This document shows, one piece after another, positions 25,092 to 33,660 of a DNA stretch of 64,000 nt. A model generated the notes under the pieces. That model was given only the letters and a program-made list of their open reading frames with translations, had not been told where the DNA came from and did no database searches. Source of the stretch: Micromonospora lutea (GTDB taxonomy: Bacteria > Actinomycetota > Actinomycetes > Mycobacteriales > Micromonosporaceae); NCBI RefSeq assembly GCF_016863535.1, contig NZ_BOPB01000004.1:1-64000 (forward strand), written 5' to 3'. Within the stretch, counting starts at the first letter, position 1. Each line of letters opens with the position of its first letter. The position numbers and the translations under genes were made by a program.

Positions 25092-26483
25092 TTACAGCGG
25101 CAGACGTTCCGCGCCGGCGAGGGGGCCGACGACCAGCGGCACCAGCGGAGCCGGCAGCACCGGTCCGTGCCGTAGCGTCGGCGTCCAGCCGGCGTCGGGG
25201 TTCAGGTCGGGTTCGTGTACGGCGTTGTACGCGGCCACCAGGTCCACCGGGCGGGACGGCCCGTCGGCCGGGTCGACCCAGTTGCCCCGCGCGGTGATCG
25301 CGGTGCCACCCCAGTCGTAGAGCAGGTCGGCGGCGTCGACGCCGGCACCGAGGGTGAAGTGGTTGTTCTCGGCGTACACCGCGGACTGGACGCCGACGCC
25401 GATGGCGTACTCGAAGCCGTCCCCACCGAGCCGGTAGGCGTTGTTGTAGACGTCGACCTGACCGAAGCGGACCCGGGGCAGCCGTTGGAGTCCGCCGTCG
25501 AAGAGGTTGTGGTGCAGGGTGACGTTCAGCCGGCCGACGTCCGGGCCGACGGTGTTGGACGAGCCGATCAGCATCAGCTTGTCGCGTCCTACGAACCGGT
25601 TCCACGAGGCGGTGACCAGGCTGGCGGTGTGGGTGATGTCCAGGGCCCCGTCGTGCACCTGGTGCGGCCGCCCGAAGTGGAGTGGTTGGGCGCTGTCCGG
25701 GTTGTCGCCGTCGGTGAACGTGTTGTGGTCGATCCAGACGTTCTCGCTGCGGCGTACCGAGAGCAGGTCGTACTGCGAGTTCCAGTTGCCGGCCGCGCCG
25801 TCGGTGGGGGACCAGGCGGGGAAGCAGTCCCGGGCGTCGTCGAAGGTGACGTTGCGAACGATCACGTTCTGCGCGCGGTCGATCATCAGGGTGAGGCCGG
25901 TCAGCCGCGCCCCCCGCAGTCCGATGATGGTGGTGTTCGGGCCGACGTTGATCTGGGTCTGTCGGGTCTGGTTGGTCACCGACCGCACCCGGGCTTCCTC
26001 CAGCGGCCCGCTCGGCGTCACCCGACCCCACACCGCCGGGTCGTACGCGGCCAGGTACGCCTCCAGCGAGTACCCGGGGTCAGCCAGGTCGGTGCAGTCG
26101 AGCAGCCGACCATCGGTGGCCTCGAAGCCGTCGACGCTGCCTCTGACGTACACGATCTTGGGGGTGGCGTTCGTCGCGTTTGTGGCGTTGTCCCCGCCGA
26201 GCGCGGCGACCAGTTCCGCACGGCTGCTCACCACATGGATCTGGTCGGCCGAGGCGGCGGAGCCGCCGGTGGTGCCGGGACCGGCGGCTGCCCAGCCGTC
26301 GCGGGCGGGCAGGGTCTGTCGGCCCAACTGGCGGGCCAGCAGTGACAGCGGTGCCGTGGCGTCCCGCGTGAGGTGGCTGCCGGAGGGCACGTCCGGGTGG
26401 CTCGACGGTCGTGCCACGGCGGCGGTGGGTACGGCGGTGGAAGCGATAATGATCGATGCCGCGACGGCGGCAAGTCTGCGCAT
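25092..26483 (-). CDS. Secreted pectate lyase (PL1)
   Basis: A 463-residue secreted protein with a signal peptide (RRLAAVAASIIIASTAVPTA, ending near AVA). The beta-helix starts at about residue 80 with VVSSRAELVAALGG. It includes NVGPNTTIIGL, VWIDHNTFTDGDN, LNVTLHHNLFDGGLQRLPRVR with the conserved Arg residues of the PL1 active site, and VDVYNNAYRL. It has no added binding module, unlike its neighbour. An Asn-Ala-Thr repeat (NATNATNATP) sits at about residue 127. The start is placed at the ATG at 26483 because the signal peptide begins there; the open frame extends 19 codons further into AT-rich promoter sequence. Confidence 0.88.
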   Translation of the reverse strand: MRRLAAVAASIIIASTAVPTAAVARPSSHPDVPSGSHLTRDATAPLSLLARQLGRQTLPARDGWAAAGPGTTGGSAASADQIHVVSSRAELVAALGGDNATNATNATPKIVYVRGSVDGFEATDGRLLDCTDLADPGYSLEAYLAAYDPAVWGRVTPSGPLEEARVRSVTNQTRQTQINVGPNTTIIGLRGARLTGLTLMIDRAQNVIVRNVTFDDARDCFPAWSPTDGAAGNWNSQYDLLSVRRSENVWIDHNTFTDGDNPDSAQPLHFGRPHQVHDGALDITHTASLVTASWNRFVGRDKLMLIGSSNTVGPDVGRLNVTLHHNLFDGGLQRLPRVRFGQVDVYNNAYRLGGDGFEYAIGVGVQSAVYAENNHFTLGAGVDAADLLYDWGGTAITARGNWVDPADGPSRPVDLVAAYNAVHEPDLNPDAGWTPTLRHGPVLPAPLVPLVVGPLAGAERLPL

Positions 26484-26699
26484 CAGCTCGTTCCGTTTCC
26501 TTCGTCGCTGTTTCCTATTAGTGACGAAGGTTACGGTCATATTTTTATTGCGGTCAATATTACCGATGTGCAGATTTGTTGCAGTAAATTCCGTCGGGTG
26601 GCATCGTCCCGACGTGTGTTCGTCGGGAAACGGCTGCTCATCGCATTGTCTCCGATCCTGTGTGGACCGGGCAGTTGCAGTTGTTTGCGGCGACGCCTC
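26484..26699. promoter_or_regulatory. AT-rich promoter region of the pectate lyase gene
   Basis: This gap is markedly richer in A and T than its surroundings, especially 26520-26590, which holds runs such as ATATTTTTATTG and CAATATTA. Read on the minus strand it offers TTGACC (within the CGGTAATATTGACCGC stretch) as a possible -35 element of the pectate lyase gene, but the matching -10 is ambiguous. No gene is visible in it. The stop of the Gfo/Idh gene lies at its other end, so that gene would transcribe towards and through this region. Confidence 0.45.
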
Positions 26700-27869
26700 C
26701 TATTCTTGCCCCACCAGATCGGTACGCCAAGGGGCAATCGCCCACGGCACACCGAGTTCCGACGGCAGTCGACCCTCCTCGGCCACGCGATGTAGCACCT
26801 CATTGACGCCGCGCACCCGCAACACCCGCTGCGGACCGGCACCGACGGTGTCCACCAGCTCACCGTCGAGCAGCGTCGGCGTGGGTGCCGCCTGCAGGGC
26901 GGTCAGCACGGCGGTGAACGGTGCGGTCCGGGCCAGTGGCGCGATCAGGGAAACCCGTGGATCGGCCCGGTGATCCAGCAGGTTCTCCAGCAGGCCACGC
27001 CGGCCGGGCACCGCGGCGGCGGTGCCCTCGCCGGGCAGTAGCAGCCGGTCGGTCGGGTATTCCAGCACCGCCCGGCCGGCGTCGCCGGTGACGATCACCT
27101 CGCCGGCGATGAAATCCTCGCCGGCCAGGGTCACCGCGGCCACGATAGGCGGGCCGTGACGCGGCCGTACCCGCAGCACGGCGGTGTCGTCCACCTCGAT
27201 CGGCCGCACCCGGTAGCGCTCCACCTCGATGCTGACCGGCTGCACCGGTCCGCCACCGACCGCCTCGGCAACCGCCAGGCACTGCATCACCGCGTGCGCG
27301 AGGGGATTGGCGAGCGCGCCGTCGAGCACCGGCCGTCCGTCGAGCAGCCGGCGTCCGGCCCACGGCGCGCGGGCGTAGTAGGCGTCCGGACGTTGCCAGG
27401 CGGCCACCGTGGCGATGCCGCTGACCGTACCCACCCGGCCGGCTGACACGGCCGCCGTCAACGCGGTCAGCGCCGCCGAACCGAGCGCCTGGAACCCGAC
27501 CTGTACGACCCGTCCGGTGGTGGTCAGCGCCCCGGCCAGCTCCTGGTGCTCGGTGGTGGACAGCACCGGCGGCTTTTCCAGCAGCACGTCAGCGCCGGCG
27601 GTCACCGCGTCGCGGGCGATCCGCAGATGGGTGTGCGGTGGGGTGCAGATGACCACCACGTCCGGCGTGACGTCGGCGAGCATCGTCCGGTGATCGGTGA
27701 ACACCGGCACGCCGGCCGGGACCGGAGCGGCCGGTTCCGGCTCGATCGGCGCGGTGTCGACCAGGGCGACCAGCCGCACCTGGCCGGCGTCATGCAGCGG
27801 ACCGATCACCCGACGGTGCCAGCGCCCGTGCCCGTTCGCCCCCACCAGCGCTATTCGGGGGCTCGTCAC
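26700..27869 (-). CDS. Gfo/Idh/MocA-family oxidoreductase
   Basis: A 389-residue NAD(P)-dependent oxidoreductase. The N-terminal Rossmann fold begins PRIALVGANGHGRWHRR (dinucleotide loop) and continues to VVVICTPPHTHLRIA and VLLEKPPVLS, the family's EKP motif. The C-terminal alpha/beta domain follows from about residue 130. The GTG start at 27869 overlaps the preceding gene's stop by 4 bases and has no separate promoter, so it is the last gene of the uronate operon. The substrate is not evident; in this setting it is probably a sugar acid or a sugar from pectin side chains. Confidence 0.8.
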   Translation of the reverse strand: MTSPRIALVGANGHGRWHRRVIGPLHDAGQVRLVALVDTAPIEPEPAAPVPAGVPVFTDHRTMLADVTPDVVVICTPPHTHLRIARDAVTAGADVLLEKPPVLSTTEHQELAGALTTTGRVVQVGFQALGSAALTALTAAVSAGRVGTVSGIATVAAWQRPDAYYARAPWAGRRLLDGRPVLDGALANPLAHAVMQCLAVAEAVGGGPVQPVSIEVERYRVRPIEVDDTAVLRVRPRHGPPIVAAVTLAGEDFIAGEVIVTGDAGRAVLEYPTDRLLLPGEGTAAAVPGRRGLLENLLDHRADPRVSLIAPLARTAPFTAVLTALQAAPTPTLLDGELVDTVGAGPQRVLRVRGVNEVLHRVAEEGRLPSELGVPWAIAPWRTDLVGQE

Positions 27870-29350
27870 ACCGCACCGGCCAGGGTGGTGGGTACGCCGT
27901 GGCGGTGCAGGTCGGTGAGCCAGGCGACCACGTCGGCGCGGACCTGCTCGTCGGCGGCCACCTCGGGCGGAACGACCTCGTCGAGGCCGAGGATCGCCTC
28001 CACCGCCCCCGCCGGGGTCTGCGGCGCGGCGGCCAGGGCGGTGCGGATCACGGCCGCCAACGGGTCGTCCAGCGGCAGGTCGCGGCCGTCGTCGGCGCTG
28101 CCCTGGGCGAACCGGATCCAGGCGGCCACGACGAGCGTCGCCCAGCGGGCCGGCCGCCCGGCCGCGCGCAGGTCCGCGATCGTGTGCAGGATCCGCTGCG
28201 GCAGCTTCTGCGAACCGTCCATCGCCACCTGCAAGGTACGGTGCCGGATCGCCGGGTTGCCGAAGCGCTCCAGCACCTGCTCCCCGTAGCCGACCACGTC
28301 CACCCCCTCGGGCGGCTCGAAGCTGGCGGCCACGTCCTCGGCGATCAGCCGACGCAGCACGGTGTCCAGATGTGGCAACGCGAGGGTTTCCGCGATCGTC
28401 TCGCAGCCGGCCAGCGCGCCCAGGTACGCAATCCCCGAGTGCACGCCGTTGAGGGCGCGCAGCTTCAGCCGCTCCCACGGGCCCGCGTCCGCGCAGAGCA
28501 CCGCCCCGGCGCGGTCCCACGCGGGGCGACCACCAGGAAAGTCGTCCTCGATGACCCACTGGCTGTAGGGCTCGGCCGCCACCGCCGCGAGATCCTCCAC
28601 ACCGAGTGCCCGGTGAGCCGCCGTGAGCGTCTCCGGGGTGCTGGCCGGGACGATCCGGTCCACCATGGTGCCCGGGAAACCGACCTGCGCCTCGACCCAG
28701 TCGACCACCCGCCCCGGGACGCCCGCGTACGCCATGCACTGGGTCACCAGGCCGCGCAGCCGACGGCCGTTGGCGGGCAGGTTGTCGCAGCTGACCAGGG
28801 CGATCGGCCCGGCGTCGGCGGCGGCGCGGGCCAGCAGACCACGTATCAGCAGCCCCGGCACGGTGGCCGGCGGCCGGTCGGTGGTCAGGTCGGCGACCAG
28901 GTCGGCGTCGGGGCGCAGCGTGCCGGCGGCCGGGTCGAGCTGGTACGCCTTCTCGGTCACGGTCAGGGTGACCACCCGGATCGCCGGGTCGGCCAGCACC
29001 GCCACCACCGCCTGCGGGTCGGCGGCGGCCAGTCGGACCCCGGCCAGAGACCCGACCACCCGGGTGCGCCGATCGGTGGCGGACAGCGTGCTGACGCTGA
29101 ACAGGTTGTCCTGGTCGGACAGCGCCGCCACGAGCGCCGCGTTGCGGGGCGCCACGCCGACGACGCCCCAGTCACCGCCGGCCAGAGCGACCGCCTGTTC
29201 GGTGTAGACGGCCTGGTGAGCGCGGTGGAACGCGCCCAGCCCCAGGTGCACCATCCCGGCGGGCACGGTGCCCGGGCGGATCAGTGGGCGAGCCTCGGCG
29301 GGCAACCGGCGCACCACGCCCAACCCGAGCCGGGAGGCGCCCACGGTCAC
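27866..29350 (-). CDS. Mannitol dehydrogenase/fructuronate reductase-family oxidoreductase
   Basis: A 494-residue long-chain polyol dehydrogenase. The N-terminal segment MVHLGLGAFHRAHQA is the family's NAD-binding start, VTLTVTEKAY lies in the coenzyme domain, and KLRALNGVHSGIAYLG carries the conserved Lys, Asn and His of the active site. Members act on fructuronate (UxuB), tagaturonate or mannitol. Next to uronate isomerase, reduction of tagaturonate or fructuronate to an aldonate is the likely job. It overlaps both neighbours by 4 bases (GTGA), so it is translated with the dehydratase. Which of the two ketouronates it prefers cannot be read from the sequence. Confidence 0.85.
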   Translation of the reverse strand: MTVGASRLGLGVVRRLPAEARPLIRPGTVPAGMVHLGLGAFHRAHQAVYTEQAVALAGGDWGVVGVAPRNAALVAALSDQDNLFSVSTLSATDRRTRVVGSLAGVRLAAADPQAVVAVLADPAIRVVTLTVTEKAYQLDPAAGTLRPDADLVADLTTDRPPATVPGLLIRGLLARAAADAGPIALVSCDNLPANGRRLRGLVTQCMAYAGVPGRVVDWVEAQVGFPGTMVDRIVPASTPETLTAAHRALGVEDLAAVAAEPYSQWVIEDDFPGGRPAWDRAGAVLCADAGPWERLKLRALNGVHSGIAYLGALAGCETIAETLALPHLDTVLRRLIAEDVAASFEPPEGVDVVGYGEQVLERFGNPAIRHRTLQVAMDGSQKLPQRILHTIADLRAAGRPARWATLVVAAWIRFAQGSADDGRDLPLDDPLAAVIRTALAAAPQTPAGAVEAILGLDEVVPPEVAADEQVRADVVAWLTDLHRHGVPTTLAGAV

Positions 29351-30648
29351 CGCCACGCCGGGCCGTCCGGGAAGCGGAAGGTGGCGATCGAGGAGGGGTG
29401 CATGGTGGCGCTGTAGCCCGGCGCGGTGGGCAGCAGGTAGCGCCCGTCGCGGGTGCGTACCGGGTCGACGAAGTGTTCGTGCAGATGGTCGACGTACTCG
29501 ATCATCCGTCCCTCCAGACTCGTGCCCACCCGCAGGTAGTCGAAGATGGCCAGGTGCTGCACGTACTCGCAGAGGCCGACACCGCCGGCGTGCGGGCAGA
29601 TCGGCACGCCGAACTTCGCCGCCATCAGGATCTCGGCGAGCACCTCGTTGACCCCGCCCACCCGACAGGCGTCGATCTGCATCACGCCGATCGCCTCGGC
29701 CTGCAGCAGTTGCTTGAAGATGACCTTGTTGGCGGCCACCTCGCCGGTGGCGACCCGGCACCGCCCGCCGGTCAGCTCGCTCATCGCGCGCGCGATCCGG
29801 GCGTGGCCGAGGATGTCGTCGGCGTGTGTCGGCTCCTCGATCCAGTACGGGTCCACCTCGGCGAGGGCCGTCATGTTGGTGATCGCCTCGTCGACGTCCC
29901 ACACCTGGTTGGCGTCCATCATCAGCAGTGCGTCCGGGCCGATCACCGCCCGGATGATCCGGGCCCGCCGCAGGTCGTCGGCGGGCGGCCCGCCGACCTT
30001 CATCTTCATTGCCCGCCACCCCTGGGCGTACGCGGCCCGGGTGAGCGCCAGGACCTTGTCGTCCGGGTAGCCGAGCCAGCCCACCGAGGTGGTGTACGAC
30101 GGGAAACCGTCGCGTTCCAGCAGACCGAGCCGGTCGGTGAGCCCGTCGCGTCCCTTGTCCAGGATCGCGGCGGCCTCCTCGGTGGTGAGCGCGTCGGTGA
30201 TGTGCGTGAAGTCGACGTTGGCCACCAACTCGTCGGTGGGCAGTTCGGCCAGGTAACGCCACATGGGCTTGCCGGCGAGCTTGGCCCGCAGGTCCCACAC
30301 GGCGTTGACCAGCGCGCCGGTGGCCATGTGGATGACCCCCTTCTCCGGCCCCAGCCAGCGCAACTGCACGTCGGCGGCGAGCGAGCGCCAGAACGCCACC
30401 GGCTCGGCGGTGATCTCCTCGACCCTGCGGCCCACCACGTGGTGGCGCAGGGCGCGGACCGCCGCGCAGGTGATCTCGTTGCCGCGGCCGTTGGTGAAGG
30501 TGAACCCGGCGCCGGTCGGTCCGCCGTCGGTGCTCAACTCCACGTAGGTGGCCGAGTAGTCACCACGGTTGATCGCGTCGGAGCCGTCACCACTGGCGGC
30601 GGTGGGGAACCGTACATCGTGCACGGTGACCTCGGTGATGGTGGTCAT
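29347..30648 (-). CDS. L-fuconate dehydratase-like enolase superfamily enzyme
   Basis: A 433-residue enolase-superfamily dehydratase. The start TTITEVTVHDVRFPTAASGD and the block SLAADVQLRWLGPEKGVIHM are those of L-fuconate dehydratase. Catalytic positions are visible: Lys215 and Lys217 (KMKVG), metal ligands Asp245, Glu271 and Glu303 (LLMMDANQ, IEEPT, ATGE), Asp326 (MQIDAC) and His353 (ICPHAGG). L-fuconate dehydratase converts L-fuconate to 2-keto-3-deoxy-L-fuconate; the family is also promiscuous on other acid sugars. Here the enzyme lies between a uronate isomerase and an aldonate-forming reductase, so it might instead dehydrate altronate or mannonate. It overlaps both neighbours by 4 bases. 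The ATG has a GGGGAGGAA site. Confidence 0.85.
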   Translation of the reverse strand: MTTITEVTVHDVRFPTAASGDGSDAINRGDYSATYVELSTDGGPTGAGFTFTNGRGNEITCAAVRALRHHVVGRRVEEITAEPVAFWRSLAADVQLRWLGPEKGVIHMATGALVNAVWDLRAKLAGKPMWRYLAELPTDELVANVDFTHITDALTTEEAAAILDKGRDGLTDRLGLLERDGFPSYTTSVGWLGYPDDKVLALTRAAYAQGWRAMKMKVGGPPADDLRRARIIRAVIGPDALLMMDANQVWDVDEAITNMTALAEVDPYWIEEPTHADDILGHARIARAMSELTGGRCRVATGEVAANKVIFKQLLQAEAIGVMQIDACRVGGVNEVLAEILMAAKFGVPICPHAGGVGLCEYVQHLAIFDYLRVGTSLEGRMIEYVDHLHEHFVDPVRTRDGRYLLPTAPGYSATMHPSSIATFRFPDGPAWR

Positions 30649-32072
30649 GATTCCTCCCCGAACTTGAATACCCGCTTCGGTAGCCGGTACGCGAGATCGA
30701 CCATGGTCTCGGCGGCCTCGTCCAGGGGCAGTCGGTGCTCGGCGACCAGCCGGGCCAGGAAGCCGGCGTCGATGCGACGGGCCACGTCGTGACGGACCGG
30801 GATTGAGCAGAAGGCCCGGGTGTCGTCGACGAACCCGGCGGTGTTGTAGAAGCCGGCGGTCTCGGTCACCGACTCGCGGAAGCGGCGCAGCACCTCGGGG
30901 GAGTCCAGGAACCACCAGGGGGCGCCGAGCAGCAGGGCGGCGTACCCACCGGCCAGCGGCGCCAGCTCCCGGGTGAAGGTGTCCTCGTCGAGGGTGTACA
31001 GCACCACCCGCAGCCGAGGGTCGTTACCGTACGCGTCCAACAGCGGGCCGAGTGCGTGCACATACTCGGTGACCTGCGGAATGTCGCCGCCCACGTCGCG
31101 GCCGTGCCGGGCGTGCAACCACCGGTTGTGATTGCGCACCGCTCCCGGGTGCAGCTGCATGACCAGGCCGTCGTCGAGCGACATCCGGGCGAACTCCAGC
31201 AGCATGTGCGCCCGGAACGCCTCCGCGTCGCCCGGTTCGGCCGTGCCCCGCCGCGCCCGGTCGAACAGCGTCGCCGCGTCGGCACCGAGGTCGAGGGTCA
31301 GGGCGGTGGGGTGGCCGTGGTCGGAGGAGGTGGCACCGGCGGCGATGAAGGCGGCCCGGCGCGCCCGCAGGGCGGCCAGATAGCCGGGATACGTCCCGGT
31401 GTCCTCGCCGGTGATCTCACCGAGCCGGTCGACGCTAGTCGACCAGCCCTCGAAGTCCAGGTCGACCACGTTGTCGGGGCGGAAGGTGGTGACCACCCGC
31501 CCACCCGGGCCGCCCCAGCCGTCGGCGGCGAGTTTGGCGTGCCGGCCCAGGTCGTCCAGGGGTGACTCGGTGGTGGCGAGCACCTCGATGTTGAACCGCT
31601 CGAACAGCGCCCGGGGCCGGAAGCCGGGCTCGGCGAGCCGGGCCGCGAGGGCGTCGTAGACCTCGTCGGCGGTGCCCGGGGTGAGCCGGGTGTGGACGCC
31701 GAAGACCTCGGTGAAGGTCTGCTCCAGCCACAGCCGCGACGGGGTGCCCCGGAACAGGTGCCAGTGGTCGGCGAAACGTCGCCAGATTCGCCGCCCGTCG
31801 GTCTCCACCGGGCTGCCGTCCCGGCTGGGTACCCCCAGCTCGCCGGGAGGGATGCCCTGGCTGAGCAGCATCCGGGTCACGTAGTGGTCGGGCACGATGA
31901 GCAACTGCGACGGGTCGGGGAACGGCTGGTCCTCGGCCAGCAGTGTCGGGTCGACGTGCCCGTGCGGGGAGATGATGGGCAACTGCGCCACCTGCGCGTA
32001 CAGCTCCCGGGCCAGTGCGCGTTGGCCGGGCTCGGCGGGGAGGAGCAGGTCGGGTCTGGTCGAGGTGGGCAC
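30645..32072 (-). CDS. uxaC: Uronate isomerase
   Basis: A 475-residue amidohydrolase-like enzyme, the normal length for UxaC (about 470). IISPHGHVDP near residue 37 gives the metal-binding HxH. The rest of the family pattern runs through to RVVLYTLDEDTFTRELAP and the C-terminal DLAYRLPKRVFKF. It interconverts glucuronate with fructuronate and galacturonate with tagaturonate, the entry step for pectin-derived galacturonate. The GTG start at 32072 has an AGGAG site 9 bases upstream. The stop overlaps the dehydratase start by 4 bases. It is separated by 23 bases from the upstream oxidoreductase and belongs to the same operon. Confidence 0.92.
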   Translation of the reverse strand: MPTSTRPDLLLPAEPGQRALARELYAQVAQLPIISPHGHVDPTLLAEDQPFPDPSQLLIVPDHYVTRMLLSQGIPPGELGVPSRDGSPVETDGRRIWRRFADHWHLFRGTPSRLWLEQTFTEVFGVHTRLTPGTADEVYDALAARLAEPGFRPRALFERFNIEVLATTESPLDDLGRHAKLAADGWGGPGGRVVTTFRPDNVVDLDFEGWSTSVDRLGEITGEDTGTYPGYLAALRARRAAFIAAGATSSDHGHPTALTLDLGADAATLFDRARRGTAEPGDAEAFRAHMLLEFARMSLDDGLVMQLHPGAVRNHNRWLHARHGRDVGGDIPQVTEYVHALGPLLDAYGNDPRLRVVLYTLDEDTFTRELAPLAGGYAALLLGAPWWFLDSPEVLRRFRESVTETAGFYNTAGFVDDTRAFCSIPVRHDVARRIDAGFLARLVAEHRLPLDEAAETMVDLAYRLPKRVFKFGEES

Positions 32073-32095
32073 GGGTAGCGGCTCCTGTGGTCGAG

Positions 32096-33424
32096 TCAGT
32101 CGAGGGTGAGCAGGTCGGCGACCCGCACGGGGGCGCCGGTGTCGAAGGACCGGTTGGCGGCCAGGCCGGTGAGCAGGGCCAGGGCTCCGTCGCGGGCGCT
32201 GGCCGCGCGGTGCAGCGGATCGGGTACGCCACCGAAGAGCACCTGGGTCATCCGGGCGTCCGCCCCGCCGTGCCCGTGGCGGGTGTACCCGTCGACCTCG
32301 ATGCGTTGCGGTGGCGACCAGAAGGGGCGCAGGGTCAACGTGGCGGCGCCACCCTCCTCGGCGGCCTGGTCGCCGTGCAGGGCGGCGCCCTTGAGCGCGC
32401 CGGCGGCGGCCGGGCTGACGAACTCGCTCTCGGTGACCTCCAGTTCGAGGCGGCCACGGCTGCCGTTGATCATCACCCGGTAGCCTTCCCAGGGCGCGTA
32501 CGCGGTGAGGTGGTAGGTCATCGTGGCCCCGGTGGAGTAGGTGGCCAGCACCGCCATGTCGTCCTCGATGCTGACCCCGGGGGCGAAGACGTTGCGGTCC
32601 CGGTGGTACCCGTCCTCGGTTTCGGCGTCGAGGTACAACTCGCGCAGCCGGGGGTGCTCGGCCAGCCGCAACGCGAACGGGTCGTCCTCGGCGGCCGGCG
32701 AGGCGTGGGCGCGGTCGTAGTCACGGGCGTAGCCGTGGCGTCGACCGGCGTCACCGTAGAAGAACAGCCGCCCGGCGGCGTACACCTGCACGGGTGTGGC
32801 GTCCAGCCACCAGTTGACCAGGTCGAAGTGGTGGCTGGCCTTGTGCACCATGAGGCCGCCGGAGTTGGCCTTGTCGCGGTGCCAGCGACGGAAGTAGTCG
32901 GCCCCGTGGCGTACGTCGAGCAGCCACTCGAAGTGCACCGAACCGATCTCGCCGACCGCGCCGTCGGCCAGGAGCCGACGCAGTTGCTCGTGCAGCGGGT
33001 TGTAGCGGTAGTTGAAGGCCACGGTCACCTGCCGCCCGGTACGCCGTACCGCGTCGAGGATGCGCTGACAGCGCGGCGCGTCGGTGGTCATCGGTTTCTC
33101 GGTGACCACGTCGCAACCGGCCTCCAGGGCGGCCACCACGTACTCGTCGTGGGTGACGTCCACAGAGGTCACCAGCACCACGTCGACGCGCTCCTTGGCC
33201 AGCATCGCGGCGAAGTCGTCCGCGTGGTACGTCGGCACGGGCCGGTGGCCCAGCTCGCCGAGCCACCGGTTGTGGGCGTCCATCCGGGCCTGGTTGACGT
33301 CGGCGAAGGCGACCAGCTCGGCGGTGTCGGGGTGGTCGCGCACCAGCGCCCGGACGAACATCTCGGCGCGGGCGCCGGTGCCGACCACGGCATGCCGGGA
33401 CCGTCTGCCAGGTTGCGATGACAC
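32096..33424 (-). CDS. Gfo/Idh/MocA-family oxidoreductase, first gene of uronate operon
   Basis: A 442-residue oxidoreductase unlike the shorter one at the operon's end. The Rossmann motif is RHAVVGTGARAEMFVRAL, and VVTEKPMTT carries the EKP motif. HKASHHFDLVNWWLDATP and a long C-terminal domain follow; this build is common in enzymes acting on side-chain sugars of plant polysaccharides. The GTG start at 33424 is supported by a GAGGAGG site 8 bases upstream. It is the promoter-proximal gene, divergent from a LacI regulator. A perfect LacI-type palindrome lies 24 bases before the start, so repression by that regulator is very likely. Confidence 0.82.
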   Translation of the reverse strand: MSSQPGRRSRHAVVGTGARAEMFVRALVRDHPDTAELVAFADVNQARMDAHNRWLGELGHRPVPTYHADDFAAMLAKERVDVVLVTSVDVTHDEYVVAALEAGCDVVTEKPMTTDAPRCQRILDAVRRTGRQVTVAFNYRYNPLHEQLRRLLADGAVGEIGSVHFEWLLDVRHGADYFRRWHRDKANSGGLMVHKASHHFDLVNWWLDATPVQVYAAGRLFFYGDAGRRHGYARDYDRAHASPAAEDDPFALRLAEHPRLRELYLDAETEDGYHRDRNVFAPGVSIEDDMAVLATYSTGATMTYHLTAYAPWEGYRVMINGSRGRLELEVTESEFVSPAAAGALKGAALHGDQAAEEGGAATLTLRPFWSPPQRIEVDGYTRHGHGGADARMTQVLFGGVPDPLHRAASARDGALALLTGLAANRSFDTGAPVRVADLLTLD

Positions 33425-33447
33425 TGACCGATCCTCCTCGATCTATC

Positions 33448-33461
33448 TGCAAACCTTTGCA
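33448..33461. promoter_or_regulatory. LacI-type operator before the uronate operon
   Basis: TGCAAACCTTTGCA is a dyad with 6-bp arms (TGCAAA/TTTGCA) around a CC centre, matching the usual form of LacI-family operators. It lies between the uronate operon start and its upstream promoter region. On the minus strand TTGACG at 33490-33495 may be the -35. Binding by the LacI protein at 33661 is inferred from proximity and from the second, similar site at 33599. Confidence 0.7.
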
Positions 33462-33588
33462 TTGAAGTAATCACGGTCGATTGGTCCACGTCAACGATGG
33501 CCTAGAAATCGGCGGCCTTTGCCCCGTTTAGGTGGCTTAACTGTGCCTGGCAAGTGGACTGTCGAAACACAGCTGTAACCATCCACCG

Positions 33589-33617
33589 TTGACACTGGAG
33601 CAACCGTTTGCATTAAT
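33589..33617 (+). promoter_or_regulatory. Promoter with embedded LacI operator for the regulator/importer operon
   Basis: TTGACA at 33589-33594 and ATTAAT at 33612-33617 are separated by exactly 17 bases, a near-consensus housekeeping promoter and unusually good for this genome. The spacer contains AGCAACCGTTTGCA (33599-33612), which has the same half-sites as the perfect dyad at 33448. A repressor bound there would cover the -10 element. Transcription would begin near 33624, 37 bases before the LacI gene, so the regulator probably controls itself together with the importer. Confidence 0.7.
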
Positions 33618-33660
33618 TGGCGGCACCGTGACCGCCGACACATCGACGAAGGGGGCCTGG

